Assembly (NCBI GenBank): GCA_964503275.1
Contig: CAZCZO010000009.1
Coordinates: forward strand, 1 to 64,000
DNA from: DASRAP01 sp964503275
GTDB lineage: Bacteria; Gemmatimonadota; Gemmatimonadetes; Gemmatimonadales; Gemmatimonadaceae
Direction: 5' to 3'
DNA length: 64,000 nt
Made by a program: the position numbers and the translations under genes. Each line of letters begins with the position of its first letter. Within the stretch, counting starts at the first letter, position 1. Positions 37,899-45,173 of the stretch are shown here, piece by piece. The notes below the pieces were generated by a model that saw nothing but the letters and a program-made list of their open reading frames with translations, did no database searches and was not told the DNA's origin.

Positions 37899-39601
37899 TA
37901 CGCCCCGCCTACGCGCCCTGGCGCCACACCTTCGTGCTCGCGGCGACCCTCGTCGTCGGCGTCGCCATCGCGGTCCATCTCGGTGTGCTCGGGCATGGAT
38001 TCACACTGGACGACGAGGGCATCATCCAGCGCAACCCGTTGGTGCACTCGCTGTCGGGGGTCTGGCGTGCGTTCGGTGCGCCGTGGTGGCCCGAGGTCGG
38101 CGGCCAGTACCGCCCGCTGGTGCTCGCGGTCTTCACGGTGGAGTGGTGGATCGGCGGCGGGTCACCCGCGGTCTTTCACGCGAGCAACCTTCTGTGGCAC
38201 GCGCTCGTGGTGCTGCTGGTGATGCAGTTCACCCGCGAGGTCGCGTCGCTGGGCGCAGCGATCGTGGCGGGGCTGCTCTTCGCCGTGCACCCCGTGCACG
38301 TCGAGGCCATCGCGGGCATCGTGGGTCGCGCCGAGCTGATGGCCGCGGCGGGCGTGCTCGCCGCGCTGCTGCTGCATCGGCGGGGCTCGTGGTGGTCGGT
38401 GCTGGCGTATGCGCTCGCCCTGCTCAGCAAGGAGCACGCGATCGTCTTCCCGGTGCTGGCGCTCGCCATGGACCATCTGGTCCCGACCGTCGCGCCGCAC
38501 GCCGCGTCCGCAGAGGCCCAGCGTGCATGGCGGCTCCGACGCAGTCTCCGCTACCTCGCGTACGGGGCCGTCGTCGCCGCGTGGATCACGATCGTCGCCC
38601 TGTTGTTCCGCGGCGCGATGCCGGTGCCGGCGCATCCCCTCTGGCTGGCGCTGTCGGCACCGAGCCGTTGGCTCACGATGCTCGGCGTCGTCCCGACCTG
38701 GCTGCGGCTGTTCGTCGCGCCCGCCGACCTCAGTGTGGACTACGCGCCCGCAGTGCTGTCGGCATGGCCTGCGGCGTGGCCCGCGGCACTGCTCGGTGCC
38801 GGGCTCCTGCTCGGCGCGATGGCGGCGCTGGCCCACGCCTGGCGCCGAGCGCCGAGCGCGGCCCTCGCTGGTGTGTGGATCGGCGTCACGCTGCTGCCGG
38901 TCGCGAATCTGCTGCTCCCCACGGGGATCGTCACGGCCGAGCGGGTGCTCTATCTGCCGAGCGTGGGGGTCGTCCTGCTCGCGGCACTCGGGGTCGCACG
39001 GGCGGCGCGCGAGTCTCGGGCCTCGCAGGCTGTGCTGACGCTCGCGCTGGTGGTGGCCATCGCCTTCGCCGCACGCAGCATCACGCGGGTCCCCGCGTGG
39101 GCGTCGAACAAGGAGATCCTGCTCACGACGCTCCGGGAGCACCCGGAGTCCTCGTTCGCGCACGCCCTGCTCGGCCGCGTCTACCTGTCGAATCGCGCGA
39201 CCGACCAAGCGCTCGACGCCTTCCGGACGGCCGCCGAGTTGTTCCCGGAGGCGACCGCACCCTGGCTGGATGCGGCGCGCACCGCGGTCGCGGCAGGGCG
39301 CCACGCCCTCGCCGACTCGCTCTTGGCGCGCGGACTCACGACGGCCGCGCAGCCGTACGACCTCTGGATGGCCCGCGCATCGCTGGCGCGGGACCAGCTG
39401 GACGGCGAGCGGCTCGTCGCGGCCGCCGGGCGGGCCTCGGCGCTGCGCCCTGACCTGGACGCACCGCGGCTGCTCGCCGTGCAAGGATGGTTGCTGTTGG
39501 CCCAGGCCGACTCGGCCCGGGTGGCGTTGGGCGAGATTCGCGAGGCGGCCGCGCGTGCCGCGGCGGCAGATCAGCTTCGGGCGGCGTTCGGTGGTCGGTA
39601 G
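37895..39601 (+). CDS. TMTC-like membrane protein with TPR region (copy 2)
   Basis: A 568-residue tandem paralogue of the preceding gene. It has the same paired-acidic loop (FTLDDEGIIQRNPLVHSL), NLLWHALVVLLVMQF, LLFAVHPVHVEAIAGIVGRAELM and ALALLSKEHAIVFPVLALAMDHL, followed by a longer TPR tail (about residues 420-565; FAHALLGRVYLSNRATDQALDAF). Duplication with divergence suggests two acceptor sites or sugar donors. The ATG overlaps the previous TGA. It ends the glycosyltransferase block; 218 bases later the pilin gene starts behind a sigma-54 promoter. Confidence 0.82.
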   Translation: MIRPAYAPWRHTFVLAATLVVGVAIAVHLGVLGHGFTLDDEGIIQRNPLVHSLSGVWRAFGAPWWPEVGGQYRPLVLAVFTVEWWIGGGSPAVFHASNLLWHALVVLLVMQFTREVASLGAAIVAGLLFAVHPVHVEAIAGIVGRAELMAAAGVLAALLLHRRGSWWSVLAYALALLSKEHAIVFPVLALAMDHLVPTVAPHAASAEAQRAWRLRRSLRYLAYGAVVAAWITIVALLFRGAMPVPAHPLWLALSAPSRWLTMLGVVPTWLRLFVAPADLSVDYAPAVLSAWPAAWPAALLGAGLLLGAMAALAHAWRRAPSAALAGVWIGVTLLPVANLLLPTGIVTAERVLYLPSVGVVLLAALGVARAARESRASQAVLTLALVVAIAFAARSITRVPAWASNKEILLTTLREHPESSFAHALLGRVYLSNRATDQALDAFRTAAELFPEATAPWLDAARTAVAAGRHALADSLLARGLTTAAQPYDLWMARASLARDQLDGERLVAAAGRASALRPDLDAPRLLAVQGWLLLAQADSARVALGEIREAAARAAAADQLRAAFGGR

Positions 39602-39633
39602 TCCCGGCCGCGTTGGCGATCTGCCAGCGGGCC

Positions 39634-39662
39634 CGCGCAATGTGCGATTCCCTCGCGCAATG
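39634..39662 (+). promoter_or_regulatory. Direct repeat upstream of the pilin promoter, candidate PilR sites
   Basis: CGCGCAATG occurs at 39634-39642 and again at 39654-39662. The copies are spaced exactly 20 bases (two helical turns) and lie about 85-115 bases upstream of the -24/-12 element. This is where NtrC-family activators such as PilR bind as tandem dimers. Confidence 0.45.
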
Positions 39663-39746
39663 CTCTCGGTCGATCGACGGGCACAGCTGGCGCGAGAGAA
39701 TCGTAAGCTGTTGTCAATGAACGGGTTGAGCTGATTCATCCGGGCG

Positions 39747-39762
39747 TGGCAAGAATCTTGCG
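39747..39762 (+). promoter_or_regulatory. Sigma-54 (-24/-12) promoter of the pilin gene
   Basis: TGGCAAGAATCTTGCG matches the sigma-54 consensus (TGGCAC, 5-base spacer, TTGCA) with the invariant GG and GC dinucleotides at correct spacing. Transcription would start near 39773, leaving a leader of about 47 bases with a GGAG ribosome site at 39810-39813. Confidence 0.88.
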
Positions 39763-39819
39763 GATTACGCCGTTACAACTGCTAGGCCCCCAACCGTCTT
39801 CCCGTACTCGGAGATCCAC

Positions 39820-40185
39820 ATGCTGTCCAACCGCAAGGGCTTTACCCTCATCGAGCTCCTCATCGTCGTCGTGATCATCGGTATCCTCGCGGCGATCGCG
39901 ATCCCGAAGTTCGCGAACACGAAGGAGAAGGCCTATGTGGCCGCGATGAAGTCCGACCTCAAGAACCTGGCCACGGCGCAGGAAGCGTACTTCTCGGACG
40001 CGCAGACCTACACCACCACGCTGACGACGGCGCAGTTCGCTCCGTCGACGGGCGTTACGGTGACCATCACGTCGGGCAACGGCACGGGCTGGGCGGCGAA
40101 CTCGTCGCACACCGGCACGGCCAAGACCTGCGCGATCACGGTCGGCGGCGGCGCGACGAACGAAGGCGAGCCGATCTGCTCGTAA
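39820..40185 (+). CDS. pilA: Type IV major pilin
   Basis: A 121-residue type IV pilin. The leader MLSNRKG is cut by prepilin peptidase before Phe, giving the mature start FTLIELLIVVVIIGILAAIA with Glu5 and a long hydrophobic helix for polymerisation. The globular part is short, Thr/Ser/Gly-rich, and ends with a Cys pair (TCAITV and the final ICS) able to form the D-loop disulfide. Many Thr residues could accept sugars from the neighbouring glycosyltransferases. It has its own sigma-54 promoter and is followed by a strong terminator, so it is made as a separate abundant transcript. Confidence 0.93.
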   Translation: MLSNRKGFTLIELLIVVVIIGILAAIAIPKFANTKEKAYVAAMKSDLKNLATAQEAYFSDAQTYTTTLTTAQFAPSTGVTVTITSGNGTGWAANSSHTGTAKTCAITVGGGATNEGEPICS

Positions 40186-40205
40186 TCCGCACGCTCCTGT
40201 AGTGG

Positions 40206-40246
40206 CACGATGGGCCGAGGGGATTCCCCTCGGCCCATCGTGTTTT
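40206..40246 (+). terminator. Strong intrinsic terminator after pilA
   Basis: A 17-bp perfect stem (arms 40206-40222 and 40226-40242, loop ATT) is followed by TTTT at 40243-40246. It separates the abundant pilin transcript from the minor prepilin genes. Confidence 0.9.
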
Positions 40247-40304
40247 GGTCCGGCGCGCAATGGATCGGTGACGGTAGTGCCCGCCGAGTGACATACCCTG
40301 CGCT

Positions 40305-40631
40305 ATGCAGAATCGCGCCGGGATCTCGCTGCTCGAGGTGGTCATCGCCCTCACACTGGTCGCCTTCGCCGCGCACGCGGTGGCGACCACGCTCGCACAC
40401 GCCACGCGCTGGCAGCGGCTGGCCAGTACGCGTCTCGAACAGCTCGACGATCTGCGCGCCGTGGTCGCGCTCGAGACCGCGCGCCCCTGCACGGCCCCGG
40501 CGGAGAGTCTGAGCCTCCGCCACCCCATCGACCGCGAGATCCGCGACAGCGGCGACCTCCGGCAGATCACGCTGCGGGTCCACGCCCGTGCCGACACGAC
40601 CGTCTTCACCACGCTGCGGAGTTGCCCATGA
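40305..40631 (+). CDS. Minor prepilin-like protein (PilV/PilI type)
   Basis: A 108-residue protein starting with a type III signal: leader MQNRAG followed by ISLLEVVIALTLVAFAAHAV, with Glu at mature position 5, as in pseudopilins and minor pilins. The rest is short, with a Cys near the middle and one at the end. Minor pilins of the PilV/W/X set prime assembly and often display adhesins. Its stop overlaps the ATG of the next prepilin gene, so the set is co-translated. Subfamily naming rests on order and size. Confidence 0.72.
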   Translation: MQNRAGISLLEVVIALTLVAFAAHAVATTLAHATRWQRLASTRLEQLDDLRAVVALETARPCTAPAESLSLRHPIDREIRDSGDLRQITLRVHARADTTVFTTLRSCP

Positions 40632-41359
40632 CGCGGCGCGGCGTGACCCTGCTCGAAGCGCTCATCGTCGTCACGATGCTGGGGATGCTGGGCGCCCTCG
40701 CGGCCCGCAGCACGCGCCTCACCGAACGCACGACACGCGCCCGACTCAGCCGCGATGCCGCGGCGATCGTCGCCGACGACGTGGTGCGTATCAGCGAAGC
40801 GGCCATCGCCGGTCGCGGCGGCACGCTCCCGCTCGCCGTGTTTGGCGACACCGCGATCGACTGGAGCCAGCTCGTGGCGCGCGGCCTGCCCTGCGCGGCA
40901 GGCGGCGACACGGTCCTGCTCCCGCTCAGCAGCACATCTATATGGTGGGGCGGACCGCCGGACACCATCGACGTCGTCACGATGGAACAGCGGGACGGCA
41001 CCCGCTCGGCGCATCGGGTGCGCGACGTGCGGCAGCGGGCCGCGACCCCGAGCTGCCCGACAGGTTCGTGGCGACTGCACCTCGATCCACCGCAGCCAGC
41101 GGGTGCGCTGCCCATCCGTGCGCTCGCCCACGTGGAGCGGCGCGTGCGCTTCGTGGTGTATCGGGCGAGCGACGGCGCGTGGTGGTGGGGCGAACGCCGC
41201 TGTGCCATCGCCGGAGGATGCGGGACCGTGCAGCCGATCACGGGGCCACTGCCGGCCGGACGCACATCGCTGCGCGTCGATTCCACCGCCACGCTGATCG
41301 CCCTCTCGACGCTCGGCCTCGATGCACGACGCCGAGCGACACTGGCGCGGTGGCCGTGA
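40628..41359 (+). CDS. Minor prepilin-like protein (PilW/GspJ type)
   Basis: A 243-residue protein with a type III signal (leader MTRRG, then VTLLEALIVVTMLGMLGAL with Glu5) and a larger, strand-rich body. The size fits PilW/GspJ-type minor pseudopilins. Four Cys residues in the carboxy-terminal half (PSCPTG, RRCAIAGGCG) could form disulfides. Both flanking prepilin genes overlap it by stop-start coupling (ATGA before, GTGA after). Confidence 0.72.
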   Translation: MTRRGVTLLEALIVVTMLGMLGALAARSTRLTERTTRARLSRDAAAIVADDVVRISEAAIAGRGGTLPLAVFGDTAIDWSQLVARGLPCAAGGDTVLLPLSSTSIWWGGPPDTIDVVTMEQRDGTRSAHRVRDVRQRAATPSCPTGSWRLHLDPPQPAGALPIRALAHVERRVRFVVYRASDGAWWWGERRCAIAGGCGTVQPITGPLPAGRTSLRVDSTATLIALSTLGLDARRRATLARWP

Positions 41360-42159
41360 CGACGCGCCGCAGCCGTCGCCGCGGGGCCGCGCTGGTCCTC
41401 GCGCTCATCGTCATCGTGGTCGCGACCGCACTGGCCCAGGCGGCGCTGCTGTCGGCGCTCCACGCGCTGCGGCGGGTCGAGTCGCAGCAGGCCGCGATGC
41501 GCGAGTCCCTCGCGCGCGACGCGCTGCGCGCCCGCGTCGCCCAGCATCTGCGCCACACGCCCTTGGCCGCCGTGGTCGGCCACGACGTGCAGCTGCACGC
41601 GGACACCGCATGGCGCGTGTGGCCGGTCGGTGGGGGCTGGTACCGCGTCGACCTGCTCGCCCATGCCCGCAGCGTCGCGGTCGCCCTCATCAGCACCCCG
41701 CCGTGGTCCGGGCCCTGCGCTGGGCTCATCACCGCAGGCGTGCTTCGCGGTCCCGCGGCGGCCGTCCTCCCCGATCCCGCACTCATGTGCCCCGCCATCG
41801 CCGACGTGAGTCCCGCCACGTTCGACTCGCTGGCCGCACGCTGGCGTGAGCAGGTGATCCGCCGCGCCGACGGTGGCGACTTCGACGTGGTCGCCTCCGC
41901 GGCGACTGCGCCCGACCTGCTCGGCGAGGCCGAGGTGCTCCGCGTCGCCGCCGGCGCGACGGTCCGCGGCATCCTCTGGGCCCGAGTGGTGGTCCTCGGC
42001 GCGGGCGCCACGGTGGACGGTCTGATCCTCGCGCGGGACTCCCTCGTCCTTGGGCCCGGTGCCCTGGTCCGGGCCGACGCACTCCACGCCGTGGCCAGCT
42101 GGGAAAGGGCGGTCCGGGCGCGTCCGCTCGGGCGCCAGGCCGCGCTCTCCTTCCCGTGA
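41356..42159 (+). CDS. PilX-like membrane protein with bactofilin-like repeat tail
   Basis: A 267-residue protein that starts with basic residues and the PilX-type helix RRGAALVLALIVIVVATALAQAALL, lacking the Glu5 of true pilins, as PilX and GspK relatives often do. The carboxy-terminal 90 residues contain short strand repeats (GATVRGILWARVVVLGAGATVDGLILARDSLVL) like a bactofilin or right-handed beta-helix. This is uncommon in PilX proteins. The GTG start overlaps the stop of the preceding prepilin gene. The role in pilus tip assembly is inferred from position. Confidence 0.65.
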   Translation: MTTRRSRRRGAALVLALIVIVVATALAQAALLSALHALRRVESQQAAMRESLARDALRARVAQHLRHTPLAAVVGHDVQLHADTAWRVWPVGGGWYRVDLLAHARSVAVALISTPPWSGPCAGLITAGVLRGPAAAVLPDPALMCPAIADVSPATFDSLAARWREQVIRRADGGDFDVVASAATAPDLLGEAEVLRVAAGATVRGILWARVVVLGAGATVDGLILARDSLVLGPGALVRADALHAVASWERAVRARPLGRQAALSFP

Positions 42160-42272
42160 GCAGGGCGGGGGCGGCGCTCGGCCCGCGTTACCTTGCGCCC
42201 CCCCGCTCGTTTGTTCGGTAGGCCACCCCCTGCCATCCCCGGGGGCGGCGTCTCCACCTCTCGCTCGCACCC

Positions 42273-43316
42273 ATGGCGCTCTTCGGCCGCAAGAAGACCA
42301 CGATCGGACTCGATGTCGGTTCGGGGCTCGTGAAGATCGCAGTGATGGACCACTCCACCCGGACGCCGGAGCTGGTCCGGGTCGCGATCGTGCCACTCCT
42401 CGCCGACGCCATCGTCGAAGGCGAGGTCATGGACCCCGGCATCGTCGCCGACGCCATCCGCGCCGCGCTCGACGCCGCGGGGAACCCCAAAGGCGCGCTG
42501 GTGGCGGCCGTCGGTGGACGCGACGTCATCGTCAAGAAGATCCTCATCGAGCGGGTCAAGGAGCAGGAGGCGCGGCAGCTCATGCGCTTCGAGGCGGAGC
42601 AGCACGTGCCCTTCGACATGGCCTCCGTGCAGATGGACTTCCAGATCCTCGATCCGGACGACAACACGCCCGAGATGAGCGTCCTGCTCGTCGCCGCCAA
42701 GCAGGACCTGGTCGCGTCGCGCATGCAGCTGCTGAGCGATGCGAACGTGACGCCCGACATCATCGATGTCGATGCCTTCGCGTTGCACAACGCCTTCGAA
42801 CTCAATCATCCCGAGGGGATGAAGGGCGTCGTGACCCTGGTGAACGTCGGGCACGAGGTCACCAACGTGAACATCCTCGACGACGGGGTCCCGGTGCTCA
42901 CCCGCGACATCCCGCTCGGCACGCGCCGCTTCCGCGAGGAACTGCAGCGCGAGCGCGGACTCGGGGCCGACGACGCCGCGACGCTGCTGGAGGGCTTCGA
43001 CCGCTCGCCGCATCTCGACGCGGTCATCGCGACCAAGGGTGAGGAACTGGCCAGCGGGATCGAGCGGGCCATCGCGTTCCTCGCTTCGTCCGCCCGCGCG
43101 GGCAATCAGGTCGGCGTGGTCTATCTCTCCGGCGGTGGGGCCCGCATTCCGGGGCTCATCGACTGGCTCGCGCAGCGCCTGCGCTTGCGTGTGGTCCTCG
43201 CCAATCCGCTGGCGAACGTCACGGTGCGCGAAGGCGCGCTCGACCTGCTCGTCATGGACGAGGTCGCGCCCTTGCTGATGCTCCCCATCGGGCTGGCATT
43301 GCGCCAGCCCAGCTGA
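42273..43316 (+). CDS. pilM: Type IV pilus assembly ATPase-like protein PilM
   Basis: A 347-residue cytosolic actin-like protein. The first phosphate loop is TIGLDVGSGLVKIAVMD (near residue 10), and the ATP-binding Gly-rich motif is VVYLSGGGARIPGL (near 285). The central region carries QEARQLMRFEAEQHVPFD and LLVAAKQDLVASRM, typical of PilM. It binds the cytosolic tail of PilN and anchors the inner-membrane alignment complex. It opens the pilMNOPQ operon. Confidence 0.95.
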   Translation: MALFGRKKTTIGLDVGSGLVKIAVMDHSTRTPELVRVAIVPLLADAIVEGEVMDPGIVADAIRAALDAAGNPKGALVAAVGGRDVIVKKILIERVKEQEARQLMRFEAEQHVPFDMASVQMDFQILDPDDNTPEMSVLLVAAKQDLVASRMQLLSDANVTPDIIDVDAFALHNAFELNHPEGMKGVVTLVNVGHEVTNVNILDDGVPVLTRDIPLGTRRFREELQRERGLGADDAATLLEGFDRSPHLDAVIATKGEELASGIERAIAFLASSARAGNQVGVVYLSGGGARIPGLIDWLAQRLRLRVVLANPLANVTVREGALDLLVMDEVAPLLMLPIGLALRQPS

Positions 43317-43330
43317 CCGGTCGCGATGCG

Positions 43331-44071
43331 ATGATCAACATCAATCTGAACCCGGGCGCGAAGAAGGAAGCGCGCAGCAAGGGGATCCCCAAGCTCTCGA
43401 TGGGGAATCCGCTCGCTGGATTCGGTGCGTCCTTCAAGGACCCGTTCCTCTTCATCGCACTCGGCGGCCTCGTCATCGGGGTCCTCGCGACCGGCTCGCT
43501 GTACCTCTCCCTCTCCAGCCGCGAGAGCGATCTGGCCGAGCGCGAGCAGCAGGCCGTGCAGGACTCCACGCGCTTCGCCGCCGTGCTCAAGGAACGCAAG
43601 GCCGCCGAGGCGCGTCGGGACTCCGTCGACCGCCAGCTGGTGGTCATCAAGGCCATCGACGGTGAGCGCTTCATCTGGCCGCACCTCCTCGACGAAGTCG
43701 CCGAGGCCCTCCCGGCCTACACCTGGCTCACCACCGTCACACAGACCAGCCAGACCGCGTCGATCGCAGTGCGCGACTCGCTGCTGACGCCGCGCGCGCC
43801 GAACGACACCTCGCCGCCGCGGCCGGCCGATGCGCCGCGTCCGGACCTCCTGACGTTCCGCGTCATCGGGCAGACGGTCGACATCCAGGCCCTCACACGC
43901 TACATGCGCGTGCTCGAAGCCTCGCCGTTCATCGAACAGGTGGTGCTCGTCCGCTCCGATCTCACCACCATCGACAACCGGGACGTGACCGTGTTCACCC
44001 TCGATATGCGCTACGAGATCCCCGATCCGTCGATGCTCGAGATGATCCCGCTGCAACCGCGAGGACGCTGA
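43331..44071 (+). CDS. pilN: Type IV pilus alignment protein PilN
   Basis: A 246-residue inner-membrane protein with the short cytosolic PilM-binding motif (ININLNPGAKKEA), one helix (about residues 40-60), a coiled coil (about 60-105) and a periplasmic ferredoxin-like domain. It is longer than Proteobacterial PilN at the amino terminus (about 25 extra residues before the helix) and has a Pro/Asp-rich insertion near residues 155-170. It pairs with PilO. Confidence 0.9.
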   Translation: MININLNPGAKKEARSKGIPKLSMGNPLAGFGASFKDPFLFIALGGLVIGVLATGSLYLSLSSRESDLAEREQQAVQDSTRFAAVLKERKAAEARRDSVDRQLVVIKAIDGERFIWPHLLDEVAEALPAYTWLTTVTQTSQTASIAVRDSLLTPRAPNDTSPPRPADAPRPDLLTFRVIGQTVDIQALTRYMRVLEASPFIEQVVLVRSDLTTIDNRDVTVFTLDMRYEIPDPSMLEMIPLQPRGR

Positions 44072-44073
44072 GT

Positions 44074-44685
44074 ATGGCCTCTCTCTATCCGCGGACCCAG
44101 CGTGAACAGCTGATGGTGCTGATCGGCCTGCTCGGGGTGCTGGCCGCCGGTGCCTTCTGGTACCTGAAGTACGATCCGCGCATGGCGGAACTGGCGACGC
44201 TCGAGGAACGCATCGATCGCATCGATGCCGCCAACCAGCGGGCGAAGACGGAACTCGCGCGCGGCTCGGTCAACTCGCTGCGCGCCCAGGGCGACTCGCT
44301 CGCGGCCGACCTCGCCGTGATGCGTGAGTTGGTCCCCGAAGGCAACGAGGTCCCGCTGCTGCTCGAGCAGATCTCCACCGCCGCACGGCAGGTCGGTCTC
44401 GACATCGGCAGCGTCGAGCCACTGGGGGTCGAGTCGGGCAACGACTTCGATGCCCATCGCTATCGCTTCCGTCTCAACGGCGCCTACCACACCATCGCCG
44501 AGTTCCTGACCTCGGTGGGCTCGCTCTCGCGCATCGTGACGCCGACCAGTCTCGCGATGACCGCCGCCGCCACGACCGCCGCCCCGCCGCGGCCGGGGCT
44601 GCCCAAGCCCACCGTCACCGCGACCTTCGAGTTGCACACCTACGTGGTGCGCACCGCCGCCGCCGCCCCGGGAGGCACGCCGTGA
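44074..44685 (+). CDS. pilO: Type IV pilus alignment protein PilO
   Basis: A 203-residue protein with one helix (about residues 10-30; LMVLIGLLGVLAAGAFWYLKY), a coiled-coil stretch (about 35-85) and a carboxy-terminal ferredoxin-like domain (about 95-160) that ends in a Pro/Ala-rich tail. It forms heterodimers with PilN and contacts PilP in the periplasm. It lies three bases after pilN and overlaps pilP. Confidence 0.9.
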   Translation: MASLYPRTQREQLMVLIGLLGVLAAGAFWYLKYDPRMAELATLEERIDRIDAANQRAKTELARGSVNSLRAQGDSLAADLAVMRELVPEGNEVPLLLEQISTAARQVGLDIGSVEPLGVESGNDFDAHRYRFRLNGAYHTIAEFLTSVGSLSRIVTPTSLAMTAAATTAAPPRPGLPKPTVTATFELHTYVVRTAAAAPGGTP

Positions 44686-45173
44686 TCCGCCTCATTCCCA
44701 TCGTCGCCATCGCCGGCGTGGTCGGCGTCGTCGCGCATGCGGCCGCTCAGCAGGGCGCACAGCGCAGCACCCCGCCGGACGCCGCCGCCGCACAAGCCAC
44801 GACGCCACCGGCCACGCAGGGCAACCCGCTCACGCGCATCCCGCTGCAGCGCGAAGTCTTCCGCTACAGCGATCGCGGGCGGCGCGACCCCATGGTCTCG
44901 CTGATGAACAGCGAGGACCTGCGCCCGTTGTTGCAGGATCTGCTCTTGGTCGGTCTTATCTACGACGCTGGTGGACGCGGCTCGCAGGCCACGTTCAAGG
45001 ACCTCACCGACGCGACCAAGCTGTACCGCGTCCGGGTCGGTCAGACCATCGGGCGACTCACGGTCTCCGAGATCACGGCGCGCGATGTCGAGTTCACCAT
45101 TGAGGAGTTCGGGTTCAGTCGCCGCGAGCGACTCAGCTTGAAGCCGGATACCACAGCCACGAGGACGCCATGA
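44682..45173 (+). CDS. pilP: Type IV pilus alignment protein PilP
   Basis: A 163-residue periplasmic protein with a signal-like amino terminus (about residues 1-23), a disordered Ala/Thr/Pro linker and a compact beta domain (about 65-155). The domain starts with RRDPMVSLM (the RDPF-type motif of PilP) and continues with LLLVGLIYDAGGRGSQATFKD. It links the PilN/PilO complex to the secretin PilQ. E. coli-style lipidation is not evident, since no lipobox Cys is seen. Confidence 0.88.
   Translation: MIRLIPIVAIAGVVGVVAHAAAQQGAQRSTPPDAAAAQATTPPATQGNPLTRIPLQREVFRYSDRGRRDPMVSLMNSEDLRPLLQDLLLVGLIYDAGGRGSQATFKDLTDATKLYRVRVGQTIGRLTVSEITARDVEFTIEEFGFSRRERLSLKPDTTATRTP

Noticed and set aside
40206..40246. 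Hairpin after pilA considered as a phage or integron attachment site
   Set aside because: A perfect stem directly followed by TTTT after a highly expressed gene is fully explained as an intrinsic terminator.
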